This document shows, piece after piece, positions 44,501 through 54,581 of a DNA stretch of 64,000 nt. The position numbers were made by a program, and so were the translations under genes. Below the pieces are notes generated by a model, which had not been told where the DNA came from, ran no database searches, and saw only the letters and a list, made by a program, of their open reading frames with translations. Location: assembly GCF_001647675.1 (NCBI RefSeq), contig NZ_CP015594.1, forward strand, positions 310,001 to 374,000, written 5' to 3'. The DNA is from Acinetobacter sp. NCu2D-2 (GTDB lineage: Bacteria > Pseudomonadota > Gammaproteobacteria > Pseudomonadales > Moraxellaceae). How positions within the stretch are numbered: the stretch's first letter is position 1; each line of letters begins with the position of its first letter.

Positions 44501-45811
44501 ATGTCCGAACATACTCAAGGACAAAAGCATTGTTCATTCTGTGGCAAAACACAGTCTGAAGTTGGCAAACTCATTGCAGGCGAAGACGCTTATATTTGTA
44601 ATGAATGTGTCGACGTATGCTTAGATTTGGTTCAAACCAGTCAGCAAGTTGAAACCAATGACTGGGCGAACCGTCCTTTGCCGAAACCGCATGAAATCCG
44701 TGCGGCCTTGGATCAATATGTGATTGGTCAGGATGTCGCTAAAAAGACATTATCTGTTGCGGTATATAACCATTACAAACGCTTAAAAGTGCAAAATAAT
44801 GGCAAGAAAGCAGCGGATGGTGTAGAGATTTCAAAAAGTAATATCATGCTGGTTGGACCTACGGGTTCAGGTAAGACATTACTTGCGCAAACACTTGCTC
44901 GTCTGCTTGATGTGCCATTTGCGATGGCAGATGCAACCACATTAACTGAAGCAGGTTATGTCGGTGAAGACGTTGAAAACATTGTACAAAAGCTACTTCA
45001 AAAAGCCGACTACGATGTAGAAAAAGCGCAAAAGGGTATTATCTATATCGATGAGATCGACAAGATTACCCGTAAGTCTGAAAACCCTTCAATTACACGT
45101 GATGTGTCAGGTGAAGGCGTTCAGCAAGCATTATTGAAAATGATCGAAGGTACGGTTGCTTCAATTCCGCCACAAGGTGGTCGTAAGCATCCGCAGCAAG
45201 AATTCATTCAGATTGACACTTCGAACATCCTGTTCATTTGTGGTGGTGCGTTCTCAGGTCTAGAGAAAATAGTACAACAACGTCAGGAAAAAGGTGGCAT
45301 TGGCTTTACTGCAGAAGTGCGTAAAAAAGATGAAACCAAAAAGCTGTCTGACTTGTTCCGTCAAGTGGAAGCAACTGACCTGGTAAAATTTGGTTTAATT
45401 CCAGAATTTATTGGTCGTTTGCCAGTGATCGCAACTTTGGATGAACTGGATGAAGAAGCATTGATGCAAATTCTGACAGAGCCAAAAAATGCCTTAACGC
45501 GTCAATATCAACATTTGTTCGATATGGAAAATGTTGACCTTGTGTTTGAAGATTCTGCATTGCGCGCTGTGGCGAAAAAAGCCCTTGAACGTAATACAGG
45601 TGCGCGTGGTCTACGTTCAATCCTTGAGAACTCATTGCTTGAAACCATGTATGACTTACCAAGTCGTTCAGACGTTGGTACAGTTGTAGTGAATGAAGCA
45701 GTGATTAATGGTGAAGCTGCGCCTGAGTTCTTGCCTGAACGTCAGGAAAAGGTTGAAACAGAGTCTGCTGCAAAAGTTGATCTAAAGGTGGTGAATAGCA
45801 AATCTGCATAA
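44501..45811 (+). CDS. clpX: ClpX ATPase subunit of Clp protease
   Basis: ClpX is a AAA+ unfoldase that recognises substrates and feeds ClpP. The product has 436 residues. The N-terminal zinc-binding domain has CSFCGK and CNECVDVC (Cys4 cluster, about 12-40). Walker A is GPTGSGKT (about 124), Walker B is IIYIDEIDK, and the pore loop GYVGEDV and RxxxGA-type sensor ([12 protein letters not shown]) are present. The ATG at 44501 has GGAG 7 bp upstream. The lon gene, often next in Enterobacteria, is absent here. Confidence 0.97.
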   Translation: MSEHTQGQKHCSFCGKTQSEVGKLIAGEDAYICNECVDVCLDLVQTSQQVETNDWANRPLPKPHEIRAALDQYVIGQDVAKKTLSVAVYNHYKRLKVQNNGKKAADGVEISKSNIMLVGPTGSGKTLLAQTLARLLDVPFAMADATTLTEAGYVGEDVENIVQKLLQKADYDVEKAQKGIIYIDEIDKITRKSENPSITRDVSGEGVQQALLKMIEGTVASIPPQGGRKHPQQEFIQIDTSNILFICGGAFSGLEKIVQQRQEKGGIGFTAEVRKKDETKKLSDLFRQVEATDLVKFGLIPEFIGRLPVIATLDELDEEALMQILTEPKNALTRQYQHLFDMENVDLVFEDSALRAVAKKALERNTGARGLRSILENSLLETMYDLPSRSDVGTVVVNEAVINGEAAPEFLPERQEKVETESAAKVDLKVVNSKSA

Positions 45812-45826
45812 TCGCTATTCATCTGA

Positions 45827-45862
45827 AACGTGCGGAAATGAAATGTTTTCGCACGTTTTTTT
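45827..45862 (+). terminator. Terminator after clpX
   Basis: A long stem beginning AACGTGCGGAAA pairs with TTTTCGCACGTT around loop TGAAATG, followed by TTTTT. Confidence 0.9.
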
Positions 45863-45977
45863 ATTCCAAAAATAAAGGGGTGATGGTAATCTCATCACTT
45901 GGGCGTGGATGCCAAAACACAAATATAAATTCGTAAAACATGTACATACAAGAATAAAGACGCAGTGAGGGAAAGAC

Positions 45978-46694
45978 ATGCGTGTAATCGCGATGGTCAT
46001 CATCAGCAGTTTAGCTTTGATGGGGTGTCATGGTAAGAAAGCCGTGGTCGAACAGCCTGCATTAGCCAGTACTTTAAAAAATATCGATTTAACCAAGAAA
46101 CCAGGTTTTGCCGAGCAGCATCGTTTAGGCATGTTTACTATTGGAAGTTGGGTTAATCAAAAGCAAGGTCAACATTTCCAAGTGGTTAAGCCACAGCATG
46201 ATCAAGCTGCAATTGTGTACTTATATCGACCTGATTCAAAATGGAACCGTCAGGAAATCGTGGCTGCGAGTCTGTTTATCAATCAGGAACGTATTCCAAG
46301 TCTTTTAAATAATCATCATTATTGGCTGGAAATTCCTGCGGGTACTTATCGCTTAAGTACCAGCCGACCGCTGGGTGCACTGCATTTTCAGAAACCTAAA
46401 TATGTTGATTTCACTGTGCAAGCAGGTGAGTCATATTTTATTAAATATGATGAAGAAAATATTGGTACTCGCTATACCCCAACGGGTCCACTGATTTTAG
46501 TACCTAAAAGTGTAGCGATGACGGAAATAGCATTTACAGAACAGAAGTCGGACAGCTTCAATTTTGTCGCTGAAGATCAGCATACCGGCAAGGTTCGTAA
46601 AAAAGCGCAAAAACTCAAAGAGCCTGATTATGATCCGAAACAAGATGTGCAATTAACCACACCATTTAAATTGTGGAACCCAATGACGTGGTAA
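45978..46694 (+). CDS. DUF2846-type lipoprotein
   Basis: The product has 238 residues. The lipoprotein signal ends in the lipobox LMGC (Cys17). The central domain (about 75-175) has AAIVYLYRPDSKW, GTYRLSTSRPLGALHFQKPKYVDFTVQAGESYFIKYD, the pattern I associate with DUF2846 carboxypeptidase-like beta sandwiches. The tail is Lys-rich and unstructured. The function of the family is unknown. The gene is closed by a terminator shared with the convergent fumarase gene. Confidence 0.8.
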   Translation: MRVIAMVIISSLALMGCHGKKAVVEQPALASTLKNIDLTKKPGFAEQHRLGMFTIGSWVNQKQGQHFQVVKPQHDQAAIVYLYRPDSKWNRQEIVAASLFINQERIPSLLNNHHYWLEIPAGTYRLSTSRPLGALHFQKPKYVDFTVQAGESYFIKYDEENIGTRYTPTGPLILVPKSVAMTEIAFTEQKSDSFNFVAEDQHTGKVRKKAQKLKEPDYDPKQDVQLTTPFKLWNPMTW

Positions 46695-46713
46695 TTGCTC
46701 AAATACATGACAT

Positions 46714-46740
46714 AAAAAAGCACCCCAAAGGGTGCTTTTT
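46714..46740. terminator. Bidirectional terminator
   Basis: The stem AAAAAGCACCC/GGGTGCTTTTT has loop CAAA. It lies between convergent lipoprotein and fumarase genes. Confidence 0.9.
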
Positions 46741-46765
46741 AAATTCTGTATAGAAGTGTGCAATC

Positions 46766-48292
46766 TTATTTTGCAGCAGCGTCAACTACAGGAATTTTAC
46801 CAATTTTTGCTTGCCAGATTTTTGGTGCAGTTGCGTGTACAGAAGTACCATTTACGTCAACAGCCACAGATACAGGCATGTCTTTCACAACAAATTTGTA
46901 GATCGCTTCCATACCAAGGTCAGCAAATGCAACGACTTCAGCTTCACGAATCGCTTTAGACACTAAGTATGCAGCGCCACCTACAGCCATTAAGTAGGTT
47001 GCTTTATTGTCTTTAATTGCTTCAACGGCAGCAGGACCACGGTCTGCTTTACCGATCATGCCGTAAAGACCAGTTGCTTCTAAGACTTGGCGAGTGAATT
47101 TATCCATACGTGTTGCAGTTGTTGGACCTGCAGGACCAACCACTTCGTCACCCACTGGATCAACAGGGCCAACGTAGTAAATGAACTTACCTTTAAGGTC
47201 GACAGGAAGTTCTTCACCACGATTTAACATGTCCACCATGCGTTTGTGCGCAGCGTCACGACCTGTATAAATCGTACCGTTAAGAAGTAATGTGTCACCT
47301 GGTTTCCAAGAGTTCATTTCTTCTTGCGTGATGTTGTCTAAGTCAACACGTTTAGAAGAAGATGAATCCCAAGTTACTTCAGGATAGTCTTCAAGTTTAG
47401 GCGCCATAATATTGGCAACACCTGAACCATCAAGCGTGAAGTGTGCGTGACGAGTTGCCGCACAGTTTGGAATCATACCCACTGGTTTGCCTGCAGCGTG
47501 ACATGGGTAATCTTTGATTTTGATGTCTAGAACAGTCGTTAAACCACCAAGACCTTGTGCACCAATACCGAGCGCGTTTACTTTCTCGAAGATTTCGATA
47601 CGAAGTTCTTCAAGTTTAGACTGTGGACCACGACGAAGAAGTTCGTCCATATCCAATTCTTCCATCAATGCTTCTTTTGCAAGCATCATAGCTTTTTCAG
47701 CAGTACCACCGATCCCGATCCCGAGCATACCTGGTGGACACCAACCTGCACCCATGGTTGGAACAGTTTTCAGTACCCAATCCACAATTGAGTCAGATGG
47801 GTTCAACATTGCCAATTTAGATTTATTTTCTGAACCGCCACCCTTCGCAGCAACCGTGATATCGACTTTGTTACCAGGAACAAGTTTGTGATAGATCACA
47901 GCAGGGGTGTTGTCTTTAGTGTTCTTACGACCGAAAGCAGGGTCAGCAAGTACAGATGCACGTAGGATGTTCGAGTTTTCTAAGTAACCTTGGCGTACAC
48001 CTTCGTTAATCGCATCGTCTAAGCTCATCGTTAAATCAAATTTAACGTCCATGCCCACTTCAACGAATACGTTTACGATACCGGTATCTTGGCAGATTGG
48101 ACGATGGCCTTCTGCACACATACGAGAGTTAATTAAGATTTGTGCGATCGCATCTTTTGCAGCTTTGTTTTCTTCACGGTCATACGCACGGCTCATCGCT
48201 TGGATGAAGTCTTGTGGATGGTAGTAAGAAATGAACTGAAGCGCATCTTTAACCGATGTGATCAAGTCATCTTGCTTGATAATAGTTGTCAT
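46766..48292 (-). CDS. Class I (iron-sulfur) fumarate hydratase
   Basis: The enzyme interconverts fumarate and malate in the TCA cycle using an oxygen-sensitive [4Fe-4S] cluster. The product has 508 residues. Cluster Cys are likely in PICQDTG, IPNCAATRHAHF and a third in GAGWCPPGM. The C-terminal beta domain has YYVGPVDPVGDEVVGPAGPTTATRMD, shared with tartrate dehydratases. It is of the single-chain FumA/FumB type, so fumA is the nearest name; tartrate activity cannot be excluded. Confidence 0.92.
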   Translation of the reverse strand: MTTIIKQDDLITSVKDALQFISYYHPQDFIQAMSRAYDREENKAAKDAIAQILINSRMCAEGHRPICQDTGIVNVFVEVGMDVKFDLTMSLDDAINEGVRQGYLENSNILRASVLADPAFGRKNTKDNTPAVIYHKLVPGNKVDITVAAKGGGSENKSKLAMLNPSDSIVDWVLKTVPTMGAGWCPPGMLGIGIGGTAEKAMMLAKEALMEELDMDELLRRGPQSKLEELRIEIFEKVNALGIGAQGLGGLTTVLDIKIKDYPCHAAGKPVGMIPNCAATRHAHFTLDGSGVANIMAPKLEDYPEVTWDSSSSKRVDLDNITQEEMNSWKPGDTLLLNGTIYTGRDAAHKRMVDMLNRGEELPVDLKGKFIYYVGPVDPVGDEVVGPAGPTTATRMDKFTRQVLEATGLYGMIGKADRGPAAVEAIKDNKATYLMAVGGAAYLVSKAIREAEVVAFADLGMEAIYKFVVKDMPVSVAVDVNGTSVHATAPKIWQAKIGKIPVVDAAAK

Positions 48293-48405
48293 ACAAAAAT
48301 CTCTTGAGCGGGCTGATAGCTAGCGGGCTAAATTATAAGATAAAAACAGAAAGTTGTGGGCGTTTATACAGCGTTTTGGGTCTAAAGTTTAATAGCCCAT
48401 CTATG

Positions 48406-48575
48406 TGTCATATTTATGTTAAAAACTGTCATATATGACAAGAAAAGCGTCATATACGCTGTCATATTTCATATATTACAGGTTTATTTTTTATCTAAAT
48501 ATTTATTAAGTTATTGAAAATTATATTTATATTAAATATTACAATGAATTTTATATTGTCATATAACTGTCATAA
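48406..48575. promoter_or_regulatory. Cluster of TGTCATAT octamers upstream of the fumarase gene
   Basis: Six close copies of TGTCATAT are spread over 170 bp in the divergent region: 48406-48413, 48427-48434 (inside the 14-bp palindrome TGTCATATATGACA, 48427-48440), 48449-48456 (C for T at the first base), 48460-48467, 48557-48564 and 48568-48575 (A for T at the last base). This density in a short region points to a protein-binding array. The regulator is unknown to me. Confidence 0.6.
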
Positions 48576-48617
48576 AACTTTCGCATAATGCACTCATCGA
48601 AACTTGAGTATGTTTTT

Positions 48618-48704
48618 ATGATTACAGTCGTTGCATCAGTTATTGGTTTTTCTATGTTTATCGCAGCTACTTGGTTCTACGGTCAACAAGAAGATCAAGC
48701 CTAA
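48618..48704 (+). CDS. 28-residue putative small membrane protein
   Basis: The micro-ORF begins MITVVASVIGFSMFIAATWF and ends YGQQEDQA, with one hydrophobic helix (residues 2-20) followed by a polar tail. It is too short for normal gene calling. The hydrophobic core is typical of regulatory micro-proteins such as those of transport and oxidase complexes, but I see no named family. The ribosome site is weak. It lies downstream of the TGTCATAT cluster, divergent from fumarase. Translation is unproven. Confidence 0.42.
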   Translation: MITVVASVIGFSMFIAATWFYGQQEDQA

Positions 48705-48850
48705 CGCTTTATCTTCTTTTTTTATGCCTATCTAAATTTCTTCTTCCATAATAATTACATTTTCCCCATACAATAAAATATCTTCTGCCTTGATCCCAAG
48801 CATCCCAGATTTATACTTTTAATAATCCTATTCAAAAAAGGATGTGTCTC

Positions 48851-49054
48851 ATGCGTCCATACTATTTTTTGATGATTATGACTTTAAGTATATTCTCATA
48901 CGCTTCTGCTGCTTCGTCTATTCCATCCTATCCTGAACAACCCTGTGATCAAAAAAGTTGCCAAGACCAACAAGAGCAGTCCTTAGACTCTAAGGAAGTC
49001 GCTCCTATTCCGATTCATCCCTGTGTTCCGTTAGAGAGCTGTTTTCCTCCCTAA
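48851..49054 (+). CDS. Small secreted Cys/Pro-rich protein
   Basis: The product has 67 residues from ATG 48851, chosen because AAGGA lies 9 bp upstream. The signal peptide (about 1-18, YYFLMIMTLSIFSYASA) is followed by a 47-residue mature part rich in Pro, Ser and Gln with four Cys in two pairs: PCDQKSC and PCVPLESC. The pairs could form disulfides in the periplasm. I know no family. It ends before a strong terminator. Confidence 0.62.
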   Translation: MRPYYFLMIMTLSIFSYASAASSIPSYPEQPCDQKSCQDQQEQSLDSKEVAPIPIHPCVPLESCFPP

Positions 49055-49075
49055 TCAAAAAATTCACGATAAAAT

Positions 49076-49104
49076 AAAAAACCATCTGTAAGAGATGGTT
49101 TTTT
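49076..49104. terminator. Bidirectional terminator between the small secreted gene and pta
   Basis: The stem AAAAAACCATCT/AGATGGTTTTTT has loop GTAAG. It is nearly perfect, with A and T runs on each side. Confidence 0.9.
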
Positions 49105-49118
49105 GATTTGAGACGATT

Positions 49119-51260
49119 TTAATTTGAACTTTGTTGTTCTGCCTGAATCGCGGTTAATGCAATAGTAAAGACAATATCATCGACCAACGCACCGCGTGAC
49201 AGGTCATTTACCGGTTTATTTAAACCTTGCAACATTGGACCCACACTCACTACATTGGCTGCACGTTGTACCGCTTTGTAAGTGGTATTACCTGTGTTCA
49301 AATCAGGGAAAATAAACACATTGGCACGACCTGCAACATCTGAATCAGGGGCTTTTTGACGACCTACACTTTCAACCGATGCCGCATCGTATTGCAGTGG
49401 GCCATCAATCAGTAAATCAGGACGACGTTCTTGAGCAATACGGGTCGCTTCGGCAACTTTCTCAACATCTGCGCCTGTACCTGATGTTCCAGTTGAATAA
49501 GAAATCATAGCAATACGAGGATCGATGCCAAAGGCTTTAGCAGAGTCGGCAGATTGAATCGCAATTTCAGCCAATTGCGCTGCATCAGGGTCAGGGTTAA
49601 TCGCACAGTCACCGTAGACATAGACTTCATCTGGCAACAGCATAAAGAACACTGAAGACACCAATGAGTAATCAGGTGCGGTTTTAATCAGCTGGAAAGC
49701 AGGGCGTACCGTATTGGCTGTGGTGTGAACTGCTCCAGATACCAAGCCATCGACTTGATCTAACGCCAACATCATCGTACCAAGCACTACCGTATCCTGA
49801 AGTTGCTCTTTGGCTTGAAGTTCGTTGAGTTTACCTTTGCGCAGTTCAACCATCGGACTGACATATTGTTCACGAATGGAATCAGGATCAATAATTTCTA
49901 AATCTGTCGGTAACTCAATTCCACGTGCTTTTGCCACTTCATGCACTGCTTCAGGTTTTGCCAATAAAACACACTGTGCAATACCACGTGACTGACAAAT
50001 GGCAGCAGCTTGAACGGTACGGGGTTCATCACCTTCAGGCAGCACAATACGTTTTTTTGCGGCAATGGATTTTTGTACCAGTTCATGACGGAAGGCTGAT
50101 GGGGATAAGCGTGTCTGATAAGAGCCATTTAACACTTGGGTCAACCATTCGGGATTAATATGGCTAGATACAAAGCGTGTTACCTGTTCTGCACGTTCAA
50201 TATCATCGACTGGAATTTCATTGCTTAAATTGGCAAGCTTTTGTGCAGTTTCAAAGGTACTTAATGATGTATGTAAAATTGGTAAGCCTTGTTTAATCGC
50301 TGCCTGACAGAAATCTAATACCAAGTGACTCGGTTGATGGTATTCAGTTAATACTAAACCTGCCAACGGAATGCCATTGCTACTTGCAAGGCTACTTGCC
50401 AGTAAGACATCAATACGGTCAGATGCGCTGATGATCAGTTCACCCGCAATAAACTTATGCAGTTCTTGTTCGATATTGGCTGAAATCAAGCTACTGTGTT
50501 GTACACGGCGCTGTTTCGCTTCACCTTCATTAATCCATTCAGCTGCAATGTGCGCAGCTAAATCGGTCATGCGTGGCACGCTGAGGGTTTTACTGAATGG
50601 AACTAAGCCAATAATCGGTAGCTGTGCTGAACCAATATGTGCATGAGTCTTTTGAATCTCTGCGACAAAGGCACTTGTTTCCTCAGTTAAACTTAAATTC
50701 GGATCAAGTGTGACCGGAATTTGAGCGGATTCCTCAGGTAGACCTTTGGTGCGCATAAACAACACACCTGACAAACGAATTGATGAAGCACCACCAAAAT
50801 TACGGATTTGGTTTTCAACTTTATCCGCTGTATAGACAGGATTGTGGATATCAGCATTACTGACCAAAATCACTTTTGCATCTAAGGCTTGAGCAAGTGC
50901 TGTATTTAAATCATCAACAAAATTATCGCGTGCGTTTGGCACTAAACCTTCAACAATAATCAAATCATGTTGTTTGGCAATTTCACGATGTAAGCGCACA
51001 GCATCTTCAAGCAACTCATCTTGTTCATCATGGCTCAGTTGTTGCAAAACTTTTGTATAGGAAATTGGCTCAACGGTTTGGCTTTTTGACACGTGCTGAT
51101 AGAGTACCGTCGTACGGTCTGTTACATCAGTAGTTTCTTGTGAAAAGGCTTTTAAAAAGCCAGCTTTAACGCCCTGACATTCGAGTGCGTAAATTAAACC
51201 TAAACATGCAGACGTTAAACCTACGCCTTCCCCAGTTGGAACCAATAAAATCGTTTTCAT
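49119..51260 (-). CDS. pta: Phosphate acetyltransferase, long form
   Basis: Pta interconverts acetyl-CoA and acetyl phosphate. The product of 713 residues is the long bacterial type. The N-terminal P-loop-like/DethB domain begins KTILLVPTGEGVGLTSACLGL (about 2-22). A middle DRTGG-type domain follows. The C-terminal catalytic domain (from about 390) has RIVLPEGDEPRTVQAA and the block YSTGTSGTGADVEKV. It is 50 bp downstream of ackA on the same strand; the pair forms the acetate node. Confidence 0.95.
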   Translation of the reverse strand: MKTILLVPTGEGVGLTSACLGLIYALECQGVKAGFLKAFSQETTDVTDRTTVLYQHVSKSQTVEPISYTKVLQQLSHDEQDELLEDAVRLHREIAKQHDLIIVEGLVPNARDNFVDDLNTALAQALDAKVILVSNADIHNPVYTADKVENQIRNFGGASSIRLSGVLFMRTKGLPEESAQIPVTLDPNLSLTEETSAFVAEIQKTHAHIGSAQLPIIGLVPFSKTLSVPRMTDLAAHIAAEWINEGEAKQRRVQHSSLISANIEQELHKFIAGELIISASDRIDVLLASSLASSNGIPLAGLVLTEYHQPSHLVLDFCQAAIKQGLPILHTSLSTFETAQKLANLSNEIPVDDIERAEQVTRFVSSHINPEWLTQVLNGSYQTRLSPSAFRHELVQKSIAAKKRIVLPEGDEPRTVQAAAICQSRGIAQCVLLAKPEAVHEVAKARGIELPTDLEIIDPDSIREQYVSPMVELRKGKLNELQAKEQLQDTVVLGTMMLALDQVDGLVSGAVHTTANTVRPAFQLIKTAPDYSLVSSVFFMLLPDEVYVYGDCAINPDPDAAQLAEIAIQSADSAKAFGIDPRIAMISYSTGTSGTGADVEKVAEATRIAQERRPDLLIDGPLQYDAASVESVGRQKAPDSDVAGRANVFIFPDLNTGNTTYKAVQRAANVVSVGPMLQGLNKPVNDLSRGALVDDIVFTIALTAIQAEQQSSN

Positions 51261-51310
51261 CGCGTCAATTTCACAATCATAAAAATAATGGACAACAAGA
51301 TCAGGCCTGC

Positions 51311-52528
51311 TTAAGCAAGCGCTGTTTCCAATTCAGACTTTTTTGTTAGAGCTTGCTCCATCTCAGCGACAACATGCTGAGTTTCTTTGGCAATGCGACC
51401 TTCTTCATCAGTCGGTACCACCCAAATTTGAGGACCTGTACCTGCATCGATACGACCTTCAGTACCGCGCTTTAACTGATTATTGATGTTTTGATCTAGG
51501 TTAAAGCCAAAGTGTGGTAGGTAAGCTAAAGTTTTTTCACGAATATACGCTGAATTTTCCCCAATACCACCTGTGAAGAACAAACCATCTAATTGAGGTA
51601 GGCCACAGCTGAGCGCTGCTAAAGATTTTGCTAAACGATAGCAAAACACTTCAATAGCAAGCGTAGCATCTTCATTGCCTTGTTCAGATGCTTCAATCAA
51701 GGTACGCATATCATTAGATAAATCAGACAAGCCGAGTAAACCGGATTGGCTATTGAGCATTTTGTCAATTTTATAGATATCCCAGCCTAAATTAGCAGCT
51801 AAGAAACTATGAATACTTGGGTCAACATCACCACTACGCGTACCCATCACCAAGCCCTCTAGTGGTGTGAGTCCCATCGAAGTATCTACACTTTGACCAT
51901 TCCAAACGGCACAAGTTGAGCTACCATTACCCAAATGCGCCACTAACCAGCCACCTTTTTTGAAGCTACCCGCCAGCTCAGAACCACGCTCTGAAACATA
52001 GGCATGGCTCGTACCGTGGAAGCCGTAACGGCGCACATTGTGCTCAGTGTATAAAAACTTTGGCACTGCATAGCGATAGGCATGTGCAGGCATAGTTTGA
52101 TGGAATGCAGTATCAAATACGGCAACTTGAGGTAAGTCTGGGAAAAGACGTTGAGTGGCTTCAATCCCAATTAAGTGTGCAGGGTTATGTAACGGTGCAA
52201 GTGGCGTTGCTTCACGAATTTTTTCAATGATTTCAGCATCAATCAGTTCTGCTTTGGTTAAACTACCGCCATGTACAACACGGTGACCAATCGCATCGGG
52301 CTTGTAGTTGGCAAGACGTTCCAAGCCTACTTCTAGAGCCTTTTTATGATCAGCAAATGGAATATGAATATCGACAGGTTCGTTACCAACAGTGACCCCT
52401 TTGATACGGGCGTTTTCTGTGCCTAAGTTTTCAGCTAAACCATGAATACGAAAATCTTGCTCTTCAAGTAAAAGTGCAAACTTGATTGAAGAAGAACCAC
52501 AATTGATAACTAATACTGATTTAGACAC
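51311..52528 (-). CDS. ackA: Acetate kinase
   Basis: AckA makes acetate and ATP from acetyl phosphate. The product of 405 residues has the ASKHA fold. Blocks are [16 protein letters not shown] (N-terminal phosphate loop), [50 protein letters not shown], and FTGGIGENS at about residue 325. It is first in the ackA-pta operon. Confidence 0.96.
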   Translation of the reverse strand: MSKSVLVINCGSSSIKFALLLEEQDFRIHGLAENLGTENARIKGVTVGNEPVDIHIPFADHKKALEVGLERLANYKPDAIGHRVVHGGSLTKAELIDAEIIEKIREATPLAPLHNPAHLIGIEATQRLFPDLPQVAVFDTAFHQTMPAHAYRYAVPKFLYTEHNVRRYGFHGTSHAYVSERGSELAGSFKKGGWLVAHLGNGSSTCAVWNGQSVDTSMGLTPLEGLVMGTRSGDVDPSIHSFLAANLGWDIYKIDKMLNSQSGLLGLSDLSNDMRTLIEASEQGNEDATLAIEVFCYRLAKSLAALSCGLPQLDGLFFTGGIGENSAYIREKTLAYLPHFGFNLDQNINNQLKRGTEGRIDAGTGPQIWVVPTDEEGRIAKETQHVVAEMEQALTKKSELETALA

Positions 52529-52987
52529 GATTTTTTACCCAATTTCTAATTAAAATTCTCATCCATCTTATTGATCTGCTTGTTTGCGATGGCAATGCAA
52601 TTAAGACCAGTGCTGCAGTTGTAACATGGGCTTTTTTTTGCTCATAGATAGACTTTAGGTGATTAGACTTAAGGACTATCGACCCGAGTACTCATAATAT
52701 CTAGAATTTATGAGTTAATCGTTTTCATTTATTAAAAAAATAATACCGAGTGTCACACTGCATTTTTACAGTTATAGCAGAGATAAAATCTTTTTTGATG
52801 AATAAATAAACAATGTTTTTATTTTAAGCAATTTAAATTTTAAATCCGAGCACAGCCAACAAAATGCTACAGATCTCTAAATCAAAAATGAACCATGGGG
52901 TTCATTTCTAGCAAATTAGATTTTATTTTTACATTATACGTAAATAAGCCCTGCGAACAGGGCTTATAAAAAACAAATGATTGAGTA
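52529..52987. other. 459-bp gene-free region between proA and ackA
   Basis: The right part holds two hairpins for proA termination. One has arms AAATGAACC/GGTTCATTT (52886-52894 with 52899-52907), with U-rich sequence after it on the minus strand. The other is ATAAGCCCTG/CAGGGCTTAT with loop CGAA at 52944-52967. The left part is AT-rich and would carry the ackA promoter. I see no gene. Confidence 0.65.
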
Positions 52988-54253
52988 TTACTGGCGAATT
53001 TGACCATCACCAAAGACAACCCATTTTTGAGAAGTCAGACCTTCTAAGCCGACAGGGCCACGTGCATGGATTTTATCGGTTGAGATTCCGATTTCTGCAC
53101 CTAAGCCATATTCAAAACCATCGGCAAAACGCGTTGATGCATTCACCATCACAGAGCTTGAATCGACGCCTGCCAAGAACTCGCGCGCAATGCTGTAGTT
53201 TTCAGTAATAATTGAATCGGTATGATGTGAGCCATATTTATTAATATGTTCAATCGCTTCTTCAACACCAGAAACCACTTTTACTGCCAAAATTGGACCA
53301 AGGTATTCTTCGTACCAATCTTCTTCAGAAGCCGAAACTACACTGTTACCTAAAATAGCGCGCACTTGAGGGCAGCCACGTAATTCAACTTGCTTTTCTT
53401 TATAGAGTTCAGCAACAAGAGGAAGGAACTCGCTAGCGACTTTTTCATCAACCAATAAGGTTTCCATGGCATTACATACGCCATAACGATGCGTTTTTGC
53501 ATTTAAGGCAATTGGCAATGCTTTTTGTAAGTCCGCTTGTGCTTCTACAAAGACATGACAATTACCATCCAAATGCTTAATCACAGGTACACGCGCATCA
53601 TTGGTAATGCGTTCAATCAAACCTTTACCGCCACGAGGCACAATCACATCGACATATTCAGGCATCGTGATAAGTTGACCGACAGCAGCGCGGTCTGCCG
53701 TTTGAACCACTTGCACAGCAGCTTCTGGTAAACCTGATACCTTAAGTGCATGTTGAATGGCAGTGGCAATCGCTTTGTTAGATTCAAGTGCTTCAGAACC
53801 ACCACGCAGGATAATGGCATTTCCTGATTTAAGCGCAAGAGATGCCGCTTCTAAAGTTACATTTGGGCGTGATTCGTAAATCATACCGACCACGCCTAAA
53901 GGTACACGCATCTTACCAAGCTGGATACCTGTCGGGCGATACGCCATATCAGTGATTTCACCAATCGGATCTTTTAAGCTGATGACATCTTTTAAGCCAT
54001 CCAGCATGCCTTTAAAACGTGCGGGGGTAAGTTCTAAGCGATCAAGCAGGGCACTATCCAAATTGTTTTGATGTGCTTTATTCATATCAATTTGGTTGGC
54101 AGCTAAAATTTCAGCTTGGCTATTTTCTAAAGCTGTATAAATAGCTGACAATGCATTGTTTTTAGTTTGGGTAGACGCGCGAGCCAATACACGAGATGCT
54201 TGACGTGCTTGTTGTCCTACCGTTTGCATATATTGTTCAATAGACTCTTGCAT
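52988..54253 (-). CDS. proA: Gamma-glutamyl phosphate reductase
   Basis: ProA makes glutamate semialdehyde, the second step of proline synthesis. The product of 421 residues has the aldehyde-dehydrogenase fold: coenzyme region [24 protein letters not shown], active-site motif [15 protein letters not shown] with the catalytic Cys, and [21 protein letters not shown]. proB is not adjacent. Confidence 0.96.
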   Translation of the reverse strand: MQESIEQYMQTVGQQARQASRVLARASTQTKNNALSAIYTALENSQAEILAANQIDMNKAHQNNLDSALLDRLELTPARFKGMLDGLKDVISLKDPIGEITDMAYRPTGIQLGKMRVPLGVVGMIYESRPNVTLEAASLALKSGNAIILRGGSEALESNKAIATAIQHALKVSGLPEAAVQVVQTADRAAVGQLITMPEYVDVIVPRGGKGLIERITNDARVPVIKHLDGNCHVFVEAQADLQKALPIALNAKTHRYGVCNAMETLLVDEKVASEFLPLVAELYKEKQVELRGCPQVRAILGNSVVSASEEDWYEEYLGPILAVKVVSGVEEAIEHINKYGSHHTDSIITENYSIAREFLAGVDSSSVMVNASTRFADGFEYGLGAEIGISTDKIHARGPVGLEGLTSQKWVVFGDGQIRQ

Positions 54254-54581
54254 AGCGGTTTGATCACTTAGAAATTTCCTCTTGATATTAACAGTCTACG
54301 CCAACACAATGAACCCCAAAGACTAAAAATGATCCATATTCCTACATGGCAAAAAAACATTTTGAAATTGTTTTCTACTTAAAAGCAGATAAGTGGTTGT
54401 TGAATCAGTTGCTTGTTAAATGTCCCTCTGTATAGAATGAAACAAGCGACAATGATGTCACATATGAATAACGAATAATGAGCAGGAAACATTGACTTGG
54501 GTGGCTGATAAAAACTAAGTCATGAAGCTCTCAAAAACATTCCTTGCATAATAAAAACAAGTAAGGATGGAGGAAAGGAAT
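54254..54581. other. 328-bp gene-free divergent region
   Basis: This is the divergent spacer between proA (minus) and the hydrolase-PilZ gene (plus). It is AT-rich, and I see no clear operator, RNA or ORF beyond the strong ribosome site AGGAAAGGA of the downstream gene. Confidence 0.5.
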
